A stretch of 9,141 nucleotides of DNA, from the NCBI GenBank assembly GCA_000435275.1, contig FR883855.1, positions 1 to 9,141 on the forward strand. Reading direction: 5' to 3'. The stretch is from Clostridium sp. CAG:557 (lineage in GTDB: Bacteria > Bacillota > Clostridia > Oscillospirales > Acutalibacteraceae). How positions within the stretch are numbered: position 1 is the first letter of the stretch; the number at the start of each line of letters is the position of its first letter. The position numbers and the translations under genes were made by a program. This document shows, one piece after another, positions 5,552-9,141 of the stretch. Under the pieces are notes generated by a model. It searched no databases. It saw only the letters and a program-made list of their open reading frames with translations, and was not told the origin of the DNA.

Positions 5552-6892
5552 TTGGATGAAGAACATTCGTTATTGATAAATATGCTTACAAGTGCTATTG
5601 ACGTTATTGATAATAAGTTATCTGACATTATTAATAAATCACTTAAAGGCGATGACGAACTTGTTAATATAAACGAAAAAGAGTTTTTTCAGCTAAAACA
5701 ACGAGGCTATATATTTGATTCAATAAATGACGAAGAAATTTTATTAAAAAGATATGAAGCAATAAATAATAAAGTTTTAGCTAATATTGATCAAATAGAT
5801 TACTGGACAATTTGTCCAAGTATGGAGTGTAATTTAAGATGTCCATATTGTTATGAGGACCATGTTCAGAATGAATCGATAAAAAGATTGTCTGAACAGC
5901 AATTAGATGTCATCTTTCATTACATTTTAAATCAAAAGTTTAATAAAAAATCAAAAATCTTAATATTTGGTGGAGAACCATTGCTGAGCGTAAATTATAA
6001 AATAGTTGAGAAAATATTAAGGTTTACACAAAAACACAGCTTCCCAGTTGGTATTACAACAAATGGGACATCTTTAAGCACAACGTATTTAGACTTGTTT
6101 TCGAAACATAAAGGAAATTTGGCGGTACAAATTACTCTTGATGGCGATAAAACTGAACATAACAAAAAAAAATTTTTCCCAAACGGAAATGGTACATTCG
6201 ATACAATTTGCGATAACATTACTAAACTTTTAGATCAGAACATTAAGGTAAGTATCAGAATAAATATCGATAAAAATAATATTAATAAGTTAGCGTACTT
6301 GAAAAATTTATTTTTTGAAAAAGGATGGGACAAAAGTCCTAATTTTGGCGCTTACGCAGCACCAGTAAGGGTCTATTCAGCAAGTGAAACAACCATAAAC
6401 GATTCAGAGATGTTAGACATTTTGACTGAAAATGATTGGTGGAATAATTTGTTTCTTGAGAATTTAAATTCTGCCGTTTTCGACAAGGTATTTGGCTTCT
6501 TTAATGTTGAGCATAAAAATTCTTTAGACAAGTTATGGAATATATCATATTGTGTGGCAACCCGATGTAGCCATTATTGTTTTACACCTGACGGCAATAT
6601 AACAACATGTTTGCGATGCACAGGCAAAGAAGAGTGTAGGGTAGGTATATTTGATGACATAAAAGTAATAATTGACAATACTAAATTAAATATGTGGAAA
6701 ACTAGAAACCCTTTTAAAATGGACAAATGTAAAGAGTGCAAATTTATTTTGTTGTGTGGTGGAGGCTGTGCAAAAAGTGCTATTATAAAATATGGTAATA
6801 TCAATTGTGGAGTCTGCAATGACATAGAAAAAACATTAGAAGTTTATGTTAAACACAACAAAAATAAATTCTTGAAATTAAATAACAAATAA
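5552..6892 (+). CDS. Radical SAM/SPASM peptide maturase with intact motifs (copy 3)
   Basis: This 446-residue protein is a close paralogue of copy 2 and the only one with an intact SAM-cluster motif: C93-N-L-R-C97-P-Y-C100. It also has G-G-E-P-L-L, I-T-T-N-G-T, Q-I-T-L-D-G-D and R-I-N-I-D-K motifs. Its SPASM cysteines are complete: C334-x13-G348-x4-C353, then C393, C396, C402, C406 and C419/C422. Relative to copy 2 it has extra cysteines at about 339, 356 and 362. It is the best candidate for the active peptide-modifying enzyme. The start is doubtful: the TTG at 5552 has no ribosome site and begins inside a region homologous to residue 13 of copy 2. The in-frame codons upstream (to a TAA at 5516-5518) include no start. 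One extra T near 5551 would bring the ATG at 5541 into frame, so a frameshift or lost start is possible. The exporter follows after 10 bp. Confidence 0.9.
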   Translation: MDEEHSLLINMLTSAIDVIDNKLSDIINKSLKGDDELVNINEKEFFQLKQRGYIFDSINDEEILLKRYEAINNKVLANIDQIDYWTICPSMECNLRCPYCYEDHVQNESIKRLSEQQLDVIFHYILNQKFNKKSKILIFGGEPLLSVNYKIVEKILRFTQKHSFPVGITTNGTSLSTTYLDLFSKHKGNLAVQITLDGDKTEHNKKKFFPNGNGTFDTICDNITKLLDQNIKVSIRINIDKNNINKLAYLKNLFFEKGWDKSPNFGAYAAPVRVYSASETTINDSEMLDILTENDWWNNLFLENLNSAVFDKVFGFFNVEHKNSLDKLWNISYCVATRCSHYCFTPDGNITTCLRCTGKEECRVGIFDDIKVIIDNTKLNMWKTRNPFKMDKCKECKFILLCGGGCAKSAIIKYGNINCGVCNDIEKTLEVYVKHNKNKFLKLNNK

Positions 6893-6902
6893 GGGCCTGT
6901 AT

Positions 6903-8735
6903 ATGCGATTTGTCAACAAAATTAGGGGAAAAATAACCAATATATTTAAAAGTTATGAGTTCGTTTTTAAAGAAATCAGAAAAGTTAGTCGCTCTTTCGT
7001 GTGGACTCTAATATTTTCAATTTCAATCTCAGGACTTTTACCTGTTTTGTCTCTGTACGTTTTTAAGGTGATAACATCAGAACTCGAAATTAATATAAAT
7101 TTAAATCATTCTATAAATTTTACTTATTTCGCTTATCTTTCAGCCATCTATATGCTTGCGATATTATTAAAGAGTGTAGCCTTAAGCATAAGAGAATATA
7201 TGAACAACTTAGCAGGGTTAAAATTAACTTACAGTATACAATCTAAACTTATAGATAAAATAAAAAAAATTGATTACAAAAATTTTTACTATCCACATTT
7301 TCAAAATAAATACAAAACTGTTCTTCAAAACTGTCAAAATCAACCTTCTGTTGTTGTCTTTTCAACAGTGTTAACAATCTCTTCACTTATACAATTTTTA
7401 AATAGTTGTATAATAATCACAAAACTTAATCTTAATTTAATGATTTTTTTAATTGTATGTTTTATTCCAAGCTTGTTTATAAACATTAATATAAAAAACA
7501 GATATATAAGAACAGTAGACAAAACTGCACAATCAAATCGAAGAGTAGGATATTTTTTTCATGTAATGACAGAAAGGGATTATATTAAAGAGCAGCGACT
7601 TTTCAATCTGTATCCTTTTTTTTATGCTAAAAGAGAATTAAACTTCAAAAAGAATTTAAAAATGTGGAAACAATTTAGAAAACAAGAGCTTTTATATAAA
7701 TTTTTTTCAAGCATCTTGCCTTGTGTCGGTATTTTTTTATCTATTGTCTTTTTAATTTTAGAAAGCTTAAAAAAGAACAACACTGTCGCTGATTTTATTT
7801 TCTATAGTGGTATAATAGTTTCCCTTCAAGAAATTTTTGATTCACTTACCTATAATGTTTCTTATAGTTATGAAAGTATAGCTTTTATCGAAAAATTTCT
7901 GAATTTTTTAGACTTAGAAAATGAAATAAAAAGTGGAAATAAAATAATTTCAAATAAAAATATTCACACATTAGAATTTAAAAATGTCTCCTTTGCATAT
8001 CCCAATTCAAACAGCTTTGTTTTAAAAGATATAAATCTTAAATTTGAAACAGGTGAAATAATAAGCTTAGCGGGAAAAAATGGTTGCGGAAAGACAACAT
8101 TAGTAAATTTAATTTTAAGAATTTTTGATCCAACAACAGGCAAAATTTTATTAGATGGTATTGATATAAAAGATTATGACTATGAAAATTATTTAACTTC
8201 TTTCTCTACTATTTTTCAAGATTATCAAAAATATGCCGTAAAATTATATGACTATATTTCATTCGGTAATATAAAAGATCCAAAAAATATTTTAAAAGCA
8301 AAACAAGCCGCTATAAGTGCAACAACAAATATTTTTATAGAAAACCTACCAAAAGGATTTGATAGTAACTTAATGACCTTGTTTGATAAACAAGGTATTG
8401 AGTTATCTGGAGGTCAATGGCAAAAGCTTGCCGTTTCAAGAGTGTTTTTTTCAAAAGCAAGCACCTTAATTTTTGATGAACCGACTTCTGCCCTTGATTC
8501 AACTTCAGAATCTAAAATATATAAAAATATTGTTAAGTTTGGTAAAGGGAAAATAACTATATTTATTTCTCATAGAATGTATTCATCTAAATTAGCCAAA
8601 AGGATAATTTATATTGAAAACGGAAGAATTGTAAGTGATGGTACACATGAAGAATTAATGCGTCAGAATATAGAGTACAAAAAGCTTTTTGAAGAACAAG
8701 CAAACAAATATAAATCTAGTAACGCATCCTTATAA
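6903..8735 (+). CDS. ABC exporter, fused membrane and ATPase domains
   Basis: This 610-residue half-transporter probably exports the modified peptide as a homodimer in the inner membrane. Six hydrophobic segments are seen at about residues 31-57, 72-95, 150-172, 176-196, 266-287 and 295-310. The ATPase domain follows from about 345. It has Walker A G391-K-N-G-C-G-K-T-T399, Q-loop Gln439, signature L-S-G-G-Q (501-505), Walker B L-I-F-D-E-P (522-527), D-loop S-A-L-D, and H-loop His557. All catalytic motifs are intact. There is no N-terminal C39 peptidase domain, so leader removal would need another protease. AAGGG (6891-6895), overlapping the stop of copy 3, stands 7 bases before the ATG, so the two are tightly coupled. 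The gene is extremely AT-rich. A role in peptide export is inferred from its neighbours; a multidrug-type substrate cannot be excluded. Confidence 0.93.
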   Translation: MRFVNKIRGKITNIFKSYEFVFKEIRKVSRSFVWTLIFSISISGLLPVLSLYVFKVITSELEININLNHSINFTYFAYLSAIYMLAILLKSVALSIREYMNNLAGLKLTYSIQSKLIDKIKKIDYKNFYYPHFQNKYKTVLQNCQNQPSVVVFSTVLTISSLIQFLNSCIIITKLNLNLMIFLIVCFIPSLFININIKNRYIRTVDKTAQSNRRVGYFFHVMTERDYIKEQRLFNLYPFFYAKRELNFKKNLKMWKQFRKQELLYKFFSSILPCVGIFLSIVFLILESLKKNNTVADFIFYSGIIVSLQEIFDSLTYNVSYSYESIAFIEKFLNFLDLENEIKSGNKIISNKNIHTLEFKNVSFAYPNSNSFVLKDINLKFETGEIISLAGKNGCGKTTLVNLILRIFDPTTGKILLDGIDIKDYDYENYLTSFSTIFQDYQKYAVKLYDYISFGNIKDPKNILKAKQAAISATTNIFIENLPKGFDSNLMTLFDKQGIELSGGQWQKLAVSRVFFSKASTLIFDEPTSALDSTSESKIYKNIVKFGKGKITIFISHRMYSSKLAKRIIYIENGRIVSDGTHEELMRQNIEYKKLFEEQANKYKSSNASL

Positions 8736-8747
8736 AGGTTATAATGT

Positions 8748-9141
8748 ATGAATCAAAAGACAAAAACAGTATTTAGTGCCATTCAACCCAGCGGGGATAT
8801 TACAATTGGCAATTATTTAGGAGTAATAAAAAATTGGGTAGAATTGCAAGATAAATGTAATTGTATATTTGCTTTGGCAGATTTGCATTCAATAACTATA
8901 TTTCAAAAACCAAAAGGTCTAAGAAAAAACATATTAAATGCATATGCATTGTTATTGGCTTGTGGTATTGACGTTGAAAAAAGTTTATTTTTCTTGCAAA
9001 GTCAATAATTCTCATGCTCAACTTGCTTGGATCTTAGATTGTTGTACTCAATTTAGTGAATTATCTCGAATGACACAATTCAAAGATAGAACAGAAAAAC
9101 ATGCTGATAATATAAACTGTGGGCTATTTTCATATCCTATT
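8748..9141 (+). pseudogene. trpS: Tryptophanyl-tRNA synthetase, frameshifted and cut by window end
   Basis: TrpRS (EC 6.1.1.2) joins tryptophan to tRNA-Trp. The N-terminal Q-P-S-G-D-I-T-I-G-N-Y (residues 13-23) carries the TIGN form of the class I HIGH motif. The frame continues through A-L-A-D-L-H-S-I-T and L-L-A-C-G-I-D to F-L-Q-S-Q, then stops at TAA 9006-9008. In another frame from 9007, homology resumes at once: N-S-H-A-Q-L-A-W-I-L-D-C, then E-L-S-R-M-T-Q-F-K-D and N-I-N-C-G-L-F-S-Y-P, running off the window. Family spacing predicts two bases missing around 9003-9008. This is either a real mutation or a sequencing error. An AAAGG site (8734-8738) overlaps the exporter stop, and the ATG lies 12 bp after it, so the gene belongs to the cassette operon. 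An accessory, self-protective TrpRS is possible; a housekeeping gene caught in the operon is the alternative. Confidence 0.88.

Larger units (their letters stand above)
3944..6892 (+). repeat. Tandem paralogous pair of maturase genes
   Basis: Copies 2 and 3 align over nearly their whole length. They share exact stretches of about 19-21 bases, for example 4974-4994 with 6534-6554 (encoding the W-N-I-S-Y-C segment) and the stretch encoding K-H-N-K-N near each 3' end. Together with the copy 1 remnant this makes at least three genes of the family in a row. That arrangement arises by tandem duplication and is prone to gene conversion and deletion. Confidence 0.8.

Overview
The window joins two unrelated blocks that meet near position 3698. 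No taxonomic marker is decisive. The phage proteins look like those of Firmicutes (Clostridia-type) siphophages, and the right block is strongly AT-rich, so a low-GC anaerobe-like bacterium or its prophage is the best guess.

Block 1 (about 1-3700, minus strand, moderate GC) is the head module of an HK97-type tailed phage or prophage. In transcription order it holds a portal protein that has lost its N-terminus, a ClpP-like prohead protease, an HK97-fold major capsid protein, a small head-fiber-like protein and a gp6-like head-tail connector. Order, spacing and Shine-Dalgarno sites are those of an ordinary late operon. The protease is odd in having Tyr where the ClpP catalytic His is expected.

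Block 2 (about 3698-9141, plus strand, clearly more AT-rich) looks like a peptide-modification (RiPP-type) and export cassette. It holds the C-terminal remnant of one radical SAM/SPASM maturase, two nearly full-length paralogues of it, an ABC exporter and a tryptophanyl-tRNA synthetase (TrpRS) gene whose ribosome site overlaps the exporter stop codon. The presumed logic is that the maturases modify a peptide, the exporter secretes it, and the extra TrpRS might be a self-protection copy. No precursor peptide gene is visible; it may have lain upstream of the cut at position 3698.

Nearly every part of block 2 except the exporter is damaged. Copy 1 is only a SPASM tail. Copy 2 has lost the middle cysteine of the radical SAM CX3CX2C motif (Arg107). 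Copy 3 keeps the motif but lacks a convincing start codon and ribosome site. The TrpRS carries a two-base deletion frameshift. Either the cassette is decaying or the assembly is imperfect.

The junction joins two genes that both lost their 5' ends and point away from each other, within about 8 bp. This suggests illegitimate recombination or a chimeric contig.
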